64,000 bases of DNA, taken from Bacteroidales bacterium (GTDB taxonomy: Bacteria > Bacillota > Clostridia > Lachnospirales > Lachnospiraceae). Below, in pieces: positions 18,072 to 25,571 of this stretch. Location: contig JAMPFJ010000006.1 of NCBI GenBank assembly GCA_023664535.1, forward strand, positions 29,687 to 93,686, read 5' to 3'. Below the pieces are notes generated by a model. The model saw nothing but the letters and a program-made list of their open reading frames with translations. It did not search any database and was not told the DNA's origin. Each line of letters begins with the position of its first letter. Position 1 is the first letter of the stretch. The position numbers were made by a program, and so were the translations under genes.

Positions 18072-20828
18072 ATGTATCATTGTCATATTCATTTTTACCT
18101 AATGGGTCAGCAGCAAAGAGTATTTGAGATGATAAGGAAAATGTCTCCGCTGGAACATTTTACTCATGAGTTTTTTGAGAGTGATGGGCCGGAAAAGGCA
18201 TTGACGGCTAAGGCGGATGTGATTCTGGCTGATTTACGGGATTCGGATGTAAAGAAGGCATTGCAGATACTGATTTCCGGTAAGCGCAGGGAGGCGCAGA
18301 TAATTCTGCTTGCTGATAAAGAGCAGATACCGCTTCTGGGAGAGAGCTTATCAGAGATTACCGATATATGGACGATGCCCATGTCGGATGAAGAAATGGA
18401 ATTTCACTTTCTGAGATGGCAGCAGACCTGTAAGATGAGCCGGGATTTCTGGCAGACCAGCCAGTATCTTGAGACATCGATGAACAATACCCCGAATATG
18501 ATTTGGTATAAGGATAAAGAGGGCGTACATGAGAAGGTAAACGATAGCTTTTGCAGGATTGTCAACAAGACGAAGGAGCAGGTGGAAGGACAGAAGCACG
18601 CATATATCTGGGATGTTGAACAGGATGACCCTGCCTGCGAGGAATCCGAGCTTAGGGTAATGCAGAAGCGGGAAACCTGTATATCGGAAGAAATCGTGAA
18701 AACCGGAGACGGAACAAGACTGCTGACGACATACAAATCTCCGCTGTATGATTGGGACGGAAGCGTAATGGGCACGGTGGGAATGGGAATTGATATCACA
18801 CAGGAGCGCGCCTATGAGGAGGAGATTATTAGGAAAAACCATACGCTGGAGACGATTTTTACCGCCATGGATTGTGGAATATTGTGCCACACGGTGGATG
18901 GTTCACGTATCCTCAGCATAAACAAAGCGGCGTTAAAAATTCTGGGCTTTCAGTCGCAGGATGAAATGATGGGGAAAGGCTTTGATATGACGGCGTCCTC
19001 AGTTGTGGAGGAGGACAGAAAAAGGCTCAGAGAGTGTATGGAGAGGCTGGAGAAAGAAGGAGACAGCGTCAGTGTGGAGTACCGTGTGCGGCATGCTGAT
19101 GGGGAAATCCGGCATATAATGGGGAATATCAAGCTGTTAAGGGAGAATGGAGAACTGTTTTATCAGCGTTTCCTCCTGGATTGCACGACCCAGAAGCTGC
19201 AGGAGGAGAAGGAGCGGCTGGAGAGTGAAAGACGCCAGATGGAACTGGTTTATGCATTGGGCATAGATTATAATCTGGTCTGCTTTTTCGATTTGGACAC
19301 CGGCATAGGCTCCACGCTTCGTATTGATGACGATGGCAGCCATATGTTTAATGCCATTTTCGACGGCGAACTGGTATTAGAGGACTGTATGGAACAGTAT
19401 ATACAGGGATTTGTTTATCAGAATGACAAGGAGATGCTGCAACAGCTTTTCACCAGGGAGAATCTGAAGAAGAGACTGGAGGAAAAGAGACTTTATTATG
19501 TAAACTACCGCATCGCCAGAGGCGATGAGATAAAATATTTCCAGGTGAAGATTGTGCGTATTGGAACCTGGGAGAAGAGCCATGGCATTGTTATCGGATT
19601 TTGCAACGTAGACGAGGAAATCCGCATGGAAATTGAAAAGAAAAATCAACTGGAAAATGCGCTTATGCAGGCAAACAGGGCAAACAAGGCAAAAAGCACA
19701 TTTCTTTCCAATATGTCCCATGATATCCGGACACCGATGAATGCAATCGTTGGGTTTACCTCTCTGGCGATTACCCATATTGACCGCAAGGAGCAGGTAC
19801 AGGCATACCTCAAGAAGATTATGGCATCGGGAAACCATCTGCTCAGTCTGATTAATGATGTGCTGGATATGAGCCGTATTGAGAGCGGCAAGATGCGTCT
19901 GGAGGAGAAGCCGTGTAAACTGCTGGATATTATTGATGAATTGCAGAGCATTTTGCAGGGAGATATCCGGGCAAAGCAGCTGAAGTTGCAGGTGGACACG
20001 GTAAATGTGTCGGATGAAGGAATTTACTGCGATAAGCTGCGTCTTAACCAGATATTGCTGAATCTGCTCAGTAATGCGGTTAAATATACGGATTCCGGCG
20101 GAAGCATCAACATGAGAGTGACGGAAAAACCCGGAGCCCCGGCGGGAAGCGCAAATTATGAGTTTTATATTAAGGATACGGGGATTGGAATGAGTGAAGA
20201 ATTTGTATCACACATTTTTGAGCCCTTTGAGCGGGAAAGAAATTCCACGATTAGCGGAATACAGGGAACCGGTCTGGGAATGGCAATTACAAAGAATATT
20301 ATCGATATGATGAAAGGCTCCATTGAGGTAGAAAGTACGAAAGGCGTAGGTACGGAGATTACGGTTTCCTTTACTTTCCGTCTGTGTACCGATATAAATG
20401 CTGACGAAGCCGAAGAAAAGGATATTAGCAGGCAAATCGGGCAGATTCGTACCGGTCGTATTTTACTGGTGGAGGATAATGAACTGAACCAGGAAATTGC
20501 TGCAACAATTTTAGAGGAAGCAGGATTTTCTACGGAGATTGCAGGAAACGGACAGATTGCCGTGGATATGGTGAAAAAATCCGAGCCGGGATATTATCAG
20601 CTGGTGCTTATGGATGTCCAGATGCCGGTGATGAACGGCTATGAGGCAACCAAGCTGATTCGTGGGCTGGAGAATAAAGAGCTGTCGGCAATTCCGATTT
20701 TGGCGATGACAGCGAACGCTTTTGAAGAGGATAAGCAGGAAGCATTAAGGTGCGGGATGAACGGTCATATTGCAAAGCCGATTAATGTGGCAAATTTGTT
20801 TGCAACCATGAGTAAAATTTTAAATTAA
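18072..20828 (+). CDS. Hybrid sensor histidine kinase/response regulator
   Basis: A 918-residue soluble hybrid kinase without membrane segments. Residues 1-115 resemble a degenerate receiver-like domain. Two PAS domains follow: the first (about 130-255) has NTPNMIWYKDKEGVHEKVND and the second (about 270-380) has the MGKGFDMTASSVVEEDRKR region. A less clear sensory region spans 390-520. The HisKA domain has the phospho-acceptor His550 in FLSNMSHDIRTPMNAI. The ATPase domain carries N, G1 and G2 boxes (NQILLNLLSNAVKYT, DTGIGMS, GTGLGM). A C-terminal receiver domain has Asp848 in LVLMDVQMPVMNGYEAT. No output protein is adjacent, so the signal and target are unknown. Confidence 0.93.
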   Translation: MYHCHIHFYLMGQQQRVFEMIRKMSPLEHFTHEFFESDGPEKALTAKADVILADLRDSDVKKALQILISGKRREAQIILLADKEQIPLLGESLSEITDIWTMPMSDEEMEFHFLRWQQTCKMSRDFWQTSQYLETSMNNTPNMIWYKDKEGVHEKVNDSFCRIVNKTKEQVEGQKHAYIWDVEQDDPACEESELRVMQKRETCISEEIVKTGDGTRLLTTYKSPLYDWDGSVMGTVGMGIDITQERAYEEEIIRKNHTLETIFTAMDCGILCHTVDGSRILSINKAALKILGFQSQDEMMGKGFDMTASSVVEEDRKRLRECMERLEKEGDSVSVEYRVRHADGEIRHIMGNIKLLRENGELFYQRFLLDCTTQKLQEEKERLESERRQMELVYALGIDYNLVCFFDLDTGIGSTLRIDDDGSHMFNAIFDGELVLEDCMEQYIQGFVYQNDKEMLQQLFTRENLKKRLEEKRLYYVNYRIARGDEIKYFQVKIVRIGTWEKSHGIVIGFCNVDEEIRMEIEKKNQLENALMQANRANKAKSTFLSNMSHDIRTPMNAIVGFTSLAITHIDRKEQVQAYLKKIMASGNHLLSLINDVLDMSRIESGKMRLEEKPCKLLDIIDELQSILQGDIRAKQLKLQVDTVNVSDEGIYCDKLRLNQILLNLLSNAVKYTDSGGSINMRVTEKPGAPAGSANYEFYIKDTGIGMSEEFVSHIFEPFERERNSTISGIQGTGLGMAITKNIIDMMKGSIEVESTKGVGTEITVSFTFRLCTDINADEAEEKDISRQIGQIRTGRILLVEDNELNQEIAATILEEAGFSTEIAGNGQIAVDMVKKSEPGYYQLVLMDVQMPVMNGYEATKLIRGLENKELSAIPILAMTANAFEEDKQEALRCGMNGHIAKPINVANLFATMSKILN

Positions 20829-20845
20829 AATACAGATTAATGGAC

Positions 20846-20877
20846 AAAAAAGTGGACGGGATTCCGTCCACTTTTTT
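20846..20877 (+). terminator. Strong terminator after the hybrid kinase
   Basis: AAAAAAGTGGACGG and CCGTCCACTTTTTT form a near-perfect hairpin with a 4-nt loop. A and T runs on the two sides make it potentially bidirectional. Confidence 0.92.
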
Positions 20878-20886
20878 GACTTTTCA

Positions 20887-20915
20887 TTGACAAGTGTCGG
20901 TAAAACGATTACACT
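20887..20915 (+). promoter_or_regulatory. Candidate corA promoter
   Basis: TTGACA (20887-20892), a 17-nt spacer and TACACT (20910-20915). AAGTGT/ACACTT inverted repeats overlap the -10 and could be an operator. Confidence 0.6.
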
Positions 20916-20969
20916 TAACGAGTGTGGGTACGCCTGTTACGGAATGTCAGAGAAGAGGAGGCATGAGCG

Positions 20970-21911
20970 ATGATTAAAATTTATCGGACAGAGAACAGTA
21001 AAATTGGAGAAGAGCATGCCTTTGAGCCGGGTTCATGGGTTCAGCTTACCGACCCAAGCTCGGATGAGCTGGAGCTGATTTCCGAGCGGTTTGAAATTGA
21101 TATTGCCGATGTCCGCGCCGCAATGGATGCGGATGAGAGCTCCCGTGTGGAGCTTGAGGATGATTATACCTTGATTCTGGTGGATATTCCGGTTATTGAG
21201 ATTCGTAATGACCAGAAGGCCTATACGGCAATTCCGCTGGGTATTCTTTTGTTAGACGATTACCTGATTACTGTTTGTGCGGAGGAAACCCCGGTGCTGC
21301 AATATTTTATAAATTCCACTGTGCGGGAGTTCAGCACGAAGAAGCAGATGCGCTTTGTGTACCAGATTTTATACCGGACCTGTATGGTCTATCAGATTTA
21401 TCTGCGCACGATTGACAGCAAGCGGACGGAGATTGAGGTGCGTGCCCAGGAGGATGTGAAGGAAGAGGATTTGGTTACCCTGCATGAGCTGGAGTCCAAC
21501 CTGGTATATTTTGCCACGTCGCTGCGGGCAAACGGAACCGTGATAGACCGGCTGTCCAGATACAGCCGTGTACGGCAGTTCCCGGAGGATAAGGATTTGC
21601 TGGACGACGTCAAGGTGGAAAACGGACAGGCGATTGAAATGACCATCATTTACCGGGATATTATACATGGTACAAGAGAGCTGTTATCCAATATTATCGA
21701 TATCCGACTGAATAATGTGATGAAATATCTGGCGGCTATCACGATTGTCATGGCGATTCCCAATATTATTTCCGGCTTTTACGGGATGAATGTGGATGCG
21801 CAGTGGGTGCCGCTGGTGCATGTTCCTTTTGGCTTCGGAATTATCTGCGTGATGACGGTGGTTATCTGTGTAATCGTGCTTAAGGCATTAAAAAAGAGGA
21901 AAATGCTGTAG
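20970..21911 (+). CDS. corA: CorA family magnesium/divalent cation transporter
   Basis: A 313-residue CorA-type channel for Mg2+ or related divalent cations. A large N-terminal cytoplasmic domain (about 1-245) is followed by two membrane helices. The signature GMN lies at residues 272-274 in FYGMNVDAQWVP, at the end of the first helix, and the basic tail ALKKRKML ends the protein. GAGGAGG lies upstream of the ATG. The length matches the family. No M-box leader was seen, so Mg-responsive RNA control is not supported. Confidence 0.95.
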   Translation: MIKIYRTENSKIGEEHAFEPGSWVQLTDPSSDELELISERFEIDIADVRAAMDADESSRVELEDDYTLILVDIPVIEIRNDQKAYTAIPLGILLLDDYLITVCAEETPVLQYFINSTVREFSTKKQMRFVYQILYRTCMVYQIYLRTIDSKRTEIEVRAQEDVKEEDLVTLHELESNLVYFATSLRANGTVIDRLSRYSRVRQFPEDKDLLDDVKVENGQAIEMTIIYRDIIHGTRELLSNIIDIRLNNVMKYLAAITIVMAIPNIISGFYGMNVDAQWVPLVHVPFGFGIICVMTVVICVIVLKALKKRKML

Positions 21912-21963
21912 CGGCGTCGCTTTTTTGAAAAAATTTGCCAATATTTGGAAATGAGGGTTTGAT

Positions 21964-22002
21964 AAGAGGTATGGTCGTTTTTTGCGATATGCCTCTTTTT
22001 TT
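21964..22002 (+). terminator. Terminator after corA
   Basis: AAGAGGTAT pairs with ATATGCCTCTT around a T-rich loop, followed by T8. Confidence 0.8.
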
Positions 22003-22113
22003 ACTGGATATGCTTATCGAAAGCCGGCGGACGGACGATATAAAGAATAGATTATGTCCTGCCGCAGCCGGCGGGTACATGAGCGGAATTACGGATTTGG
22101 CGGAGGGTTGAAA

Positions 22114-24531
22114 ATGGACGGAAAAATGAAGGTCAGAAAAGGAATAGCGGTAATCATAAGCTTAATCATGATAATCGGAACGGTATCGCTGCTGCCGGTA
22201 AAGCAGGCGGAGGCAGGTGCCCCCTTGTTTAATTTGGGCGGGATTTTCGGGTATGATGTGGTGATAATCAATCCGAGAGACAGTCATCTGACAAGAACGG
22301 CAGGTTCGGGAGCTGAAATACAGCAGAATGTAAACGGCGCTATGGTAAGTGTGGTTTATCAGGCGGATGCAGGCTACTATTTTCCGGCGGATTACAGGGT
22401 AACCGGTGTAAGCGGAGTTATCGTTACCCGTATCAGCGATAAACAAATTATGGTATCCGGTTCGCCGTGGGCGGATGTATGGCTCACCCTGGTATCGGCA
22501 ACGGCGGAAAAGCAGGAGCAGGAGAGACCGGATGTTTCCAGCAGACCGGGAGTGATTACGGGAACCCGGACAACGATGGAATATTCCCGGACTGAGAATG
22601 GACCGTGGGTTACCTGTTCCGCAGGAAGTACGGAGGTTCCCGCAGGGGTGTGGTATGTGCGGTATAAGGAAACCGCTACAAAGAATGCGGGAAAATGTGC
22701 GATTGTGCCGGTAAGTGCGGTAGTGCCAGCTAATCCGACAAATCCGGACACGCCGGAAATACCAAAGTACAGTGTAAATATTGTTGTACCGTCCGATGGC
22801 AGTATGATTTGGGATACTTCCTCCGGCGCAGCCAGCCAGGATAACCTTACCGGAGCAATAACCGATGTAATTTATATTGCCGCTCCGGGGTATTATTTTC
22901 CGTCAGCTTATGGGGAGGAAAATTCTCCGGTAAATGGACTTACGATAAAGCGGGACGGCTATAACCGGATTGTGATATCGGGAACTCCCACGGGAAATGC
23001 AGCCATTACGCTGCTTCCGGCGGCAAAAAAGGGAAGCCAGTCCATGCCGGCAGGGGTGAGCGGCGGTACGCTGGCGATACTGGGAACCACCGGTGCAATG
23101 GAGTATGCTTCGTCAAGGGATGCGTCGGTGTGGACGCCCTGCACGGCGGGAAGCACGGCAGCGGGAGACGGTGTGTGGTATGTGCGGTACCGGGAAACAG
23201 AGACAAGTCAGGCAGGAGAGCCGATGGCAGTGACGGTTAACCGCCAGACGGCGGACAATCCGGGCAATTCCGATACTCCGGATAACCCGAATGCTCCGGA
23301 CACTCCGGAAAATCCCGACAACCCGAATATTCCGGACACTCCGGAAAATCCCGACAGCCCGAATGTTCCCGACACTCCGGAGAAATCCGGCTGGTGCGTG
23401 AGCATTTATAATCCGGCAGGAAGCCACATTACCATGCGCTCAATTTCCGGTGCGGATTACCAGACCGGAGTAACCGGCGCAATGGATACGGTAATTTATA
23501 TTGCCAATGCAGGCTATTATTTTCCGGAGGATTATCCGACACAGACAATAAACGGGGTCACGGTAAAAAGAAAAAATGATACATGGCTTACCGTATCCGG
23601 TGTGCCGACGGCGGATACCTATATTACGCTGAGGGAGGCGGAATCGGTAGATACCAGGCCCTACAGGGTAACCGTGAATAACGGAAGCGGAAGCGGTGAG
23701 TACGGAGCCGGCACGGAGGTTGTGATTACGGCGGACGCACCCCAGGCGGGAATGAAGTTTTGCGGATGGAAGGTCGTGAAGGGCGAGGTGCTTCTCACGG
23801 ACAGCAAAAGGACGACCACCACATTTGTGATGAAAATCGGCGAAGTGGAAATCAGTGCCGAATACGAAAGGCAGAATGGGGAAACCTCGCCGGGAGAACA
23901 GGCGGAAGAGGTTTTGTCAAAGGAGCAGAAAGAAAAAAATGCCGCCGTATTAAACCAGACGCTTAAGGCGGACTGGGAGAAGGACGGAATCTGCGTAAGG
24001 TGGAACAGGCTGGCGGCAGCGGACGGTTATGATTTGTTTGCCGCATCCGGTAATGGAAAGCTTACGAAAACACCGGTTAAAACCGTCAAGGGAAAGAAAA
24101 AAACCTCGGCAAAAATTTCCCGGATAAGGAAAAAGAAGCTGGATGCCGGAAAAACCTATCAGATAAAGGTAAAGGCGTACCGCATGGTAAAGGGAAAGAA
24201 GCAGTATATCGGCGACAGCCAGATGCTCTATGTAGCCGGGGCGGAGAATACGCAGTATACCAATGCGAAAAGCATTAAGCTTTCCCAAAAAACCTATGTA
24301 CTAAAAAGAAAAGAAACAGCAGACATTAAGGCGGTAGTGAAACCGCAGGATAAGAGCAAAAAGCTTTTCCGCAAAAAAAATGTGGGCGTGCTCCGTTACC
24401 GGACGACAAATAAAAAGATTGCGGTAGTCACCAAAACAGGCAGGATAAAGGCGGTAGGAAAAGGACGCTGCTTCGTTTATGTAACCGCAATGAACGGAGT
24501 AAATGCAAAGGTGCGGGTAAGAGTGAAATAA
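22114..24531 (+). CDS. Secreted repeat protein with InlB-B-like and Ig-like domains
   Basis: An 805-residue exported protein. Residues 1-36 are a signal peptide ending KQAEAG. Three related modules of about 85 residues each follow (near 45-130, 230-320 and 430-515), sharing the pattern NP..S...SGA..Q....GAM..V.Y.A.AGYYFP..Y. Two shorter modules of the GVWYVRY type separate them (near 165-205 and 335-375). A Pro/Asn/Asp-rich spacer with PDTPENPDNPN-type repeats lies near 385-430. Then comes an InlB B-repeat-like segment (about 525-590), an Fn3-like region and a Big2-type Ig domain ending in VRVRVK. GGAGGG precedes the ATG. It has no sorting motif. A surface role is inferred; no ligand is predictable. 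Confidence 0.78.
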   Translation: MDGKMKVRKGIAVIISLIMIIGTVSLLPVKQAEAGAPLFNLGGIFGYDVVIINPRDSHLTRTAGSGAEIQQNVNGAMVSVVYQADAGYYFPADYRVTGVSGVIVTRISDKQIMVSGSPWADVWLTLVSATAEKQEQERPDVSSRPGVITGTRTTMEYSRTENGPWVTCSAGSTEVPAGVWYVRYKETATKNAGKCAIVPVSAVVPANPTNPDTPEIPKYSVNIVVPSDGSMIWDTSSGAASQDNLTGAITDVIYIAAPGYYFPSAYGEENSPVNGLTIKRDGYNRIVISGTPTGNAAITLLPAAKKGSQSMPAGVSGGTLAILGTTGAMEYASSRDASVWTPCTAGSTAAGDGVWYVRYRETETSQAGEPMAVTVNRQTADNPGNSDTPDNPNAPDTPENPDNPNIPDTPENPDSPNVPDTPEKSGWCVSIYNPAGSHITMRSISGADYQTGVTGAMDTVIYIANAGYYFPEDYPTQTINGVTVKRKNDTWLTVSGVPTADTYITLREAESVDTRPYRVTVNNGSGSGEYGAGTEVVITADAPQAGMKFCGWKVVKGEVLLTDSKRTTTTFVMKIGEVEISAEYERQNGETSPGEQAEEVLSKEQKEKNAAVLNQTLKADWEKDGICVRWNRLAAADGYDLFAASGNGKLTKTPVKTVKGKKKTSAKISRIRKKKLDAGKTYQIKVKAYRMVKGKKQYIGDSQMLYVAGAENTQYTNAKSIKLSQKTYVLKRKETADIKAVVKPQDKSKKLFRKKNVGVLRYRTTNKKIAVVTKTGRIKAVGKGRCFVYVTAMNGVNAKVRVRVK

Positions 24532-24584
24532 AAAAGTCTGCCGCAGGAAGGATTTCTGGTTTTCCCTCCTGCGGCAGATTTTCT
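24532..24584. terminator. Bidirectional terminator between convergent genes
   Basis: GTCTGCCGCAGGA pairs with TCCTGCGGCAGAT, with A-rich and T-rich flanks. It serves the secreted repeat protein on plus and the cyclophilin on minus. Confidence 0.9.
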
Positions 24585-24626
24585 GTTTTTGTCCTTATTT
24601 TGTGCTGACCGGGTTAACCTTATGGG

Positions 24627-25145
24627 TTAACATTTTTCGGGCTCCGGGTATGCTTCGCCCGCAGTATCCACAACGATGGATTTGATTTTCTGCTCCTCCA
24701 ACGGCTTATCATGATAGTCTGTTTCTACGCAGGCAATTTTATCTACGATATCCATTCCCTCCGTTACTTTTCCAAATGCGGCGTACTGACCGTCTAAATG
24801 GGGGCTTGTCTTGTGCATGATGAAAAACTGTGAGCCGGCGGAATCCGGCATCATGGAGCGTGCCATAGATAATACGCCGGGCGCATGCTGAAGATTATTT
24901 TCAAAGCCATTCATGGAAAATTCACCCTTAATGCTATAGCCGGGACCGCCGGTTCCGTTTCCTTCCGGGCATCCGCCCTGAATCATAAATCCCTTGATTA
25001 CACGGTGAAAGATTAACCCATCATAATACCCCTTCTGAATCAGGGAAATGAAGTTGTTGACTGTGTTTGGTGCAATGTCCGGATAAAGCTCCGCTTTCAT
25101 GACATCACCGTTTTCCATAGTAATGGTTACGATTGGATTTGCCAT
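24627..25145 (-). CDS. Peptidyl-prolyl cis-trans isomerase (cyclophilin)
   Basis: A 172-residue cyclophilin-type isomerase that speeds proline isomerisation during protein folding. Conserved parts are IAPNTVNNFISLIQKGYYDGLIFHRVIKGFMIQGG with the catalytic Arg in FHRV, and SAGSQFFIMHKTSPHLDG with QFFI. There is no signal peptide, so it is cytoplasmic. AAAGGA lies 9-10 nt upstream of the ATG at 25145. A longer in-frame extension exists but runs through the palindromic element and is rejected. The element lies 34 nt upstream of the start, in the mRNA leader, which may affect expression. Confidence 0.94.
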   Translation of the reverse strand: MANPIVTITMENGDVMKAELYPDIAPNTVNNFISLIQKGYYDGLIFHRVIKGFMIQGGCPEGNGTGGPGYSIKGEFSMNGFENNLQHAPGVLSMARSMMPDSAGSQFFIMHKTSPHLDGQYAAFGKVTEGMDIVDKIACVETDYHDKPLEEQKIKSIVVDTAGEAYPEPEKC

Positions 25146-25163
25146 AATTGTCTGTCCTTTCTT

Positions 25164-25179
25164 TATATAGATTGGTTTA
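25164..25179. repeat. Left direct repeat flanking the palindromic element
   Basis: TATATAGATTGGTTTA is identical to 25382-25397 on the other side of the element. It is interpreted as a target-site duplication, the last TA possibly belonging to the element. Confidence 0.85.
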
Positions 25180-25381
25180 GGTAATTGCGAAACATAAGTT
25201 TTGCAAACGCCCGTTGTATAATATAGACAAATCAACACAGGTACGCTTTCGCTGCTTGTCGCACGCAATGGTGCTAAGCTCGAAAATACCTCGCTAAGCA
25301 CCAGCGGCTCCAAAGCACCTGTTTATGATATTGTCTATATTGTACAACTGGGTTTTGAAAATAAGGAGTTTCGCAATTACC
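25180..25381. mobile_element. Full-length dispersed palindromic element (copy B), non-autonomous
   Basis: 202 bp bounded by a perfect 14-bp terminal inverted repeat GGTAATTGCGAAAC. Long subterminal arms are imperfectly complementary (TTGTATAATATAGACAAATC against the complement of GATATTGTCTATATTGTACA). It contains one hairpin module at 25270-25302: GGTGCT-A-AGC, a 13-nt loop TCGAAAATACCTC, then GCT-A-AGCACC. No open frame codes for a transposase, so it resembles a MITE moved in trans. It is flanked by 16-bp direct repeats. Confidence 0.88.
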
Positions 25382-25397
25382 TATATAGATTGGTTTA
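25382..25397. repeat. Right direct repeat flanking the palindromic element
   Basis: Identical 16-bp partner of 25164-25179. Confidence 0.85.
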
Positions 25398-25491
25398 TTC
25401 TATCATTTCTGCTATCGTTTGGCAAGGGAGGCGTTTGTTAAAAATTACCGTCTGGGAATAGAAGAATTGGTCTTTTTGCATAATAATTTAC

Positions 25492-25520
25492 TTGCGTAAC
25501 ATAAAAGAATCAACTATAAT
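25492..25520 (+). promoter_or_regulatory. Promoter of the FHA-domain gene
   Basis: TTGCGT (25492-25497), a 17-nt spacer and TATAAT (25515-25520). The leader is about 45 nt. Confidence 0.75.
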
Positions 25521-25571
25521 AAAAATATCTATGTTTGGTGTATAAAGAAAGCCTTGGAAGGGGAAGTTGCG

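Noticed and set aside
20887..20969. M-box magnesium riboswitch before corA
   Set aside because: The leader is too short and lacks the conserved M-box helices.
25146..25313. N-terminal extension of the cyclophilin through the palindromic element
   Set aside because: Similar peptide runs (VPVLICLYYTT) occur at every element copy in unrelated contexts, and the cyclophilin fold starts at 25145 with a ribosome site.
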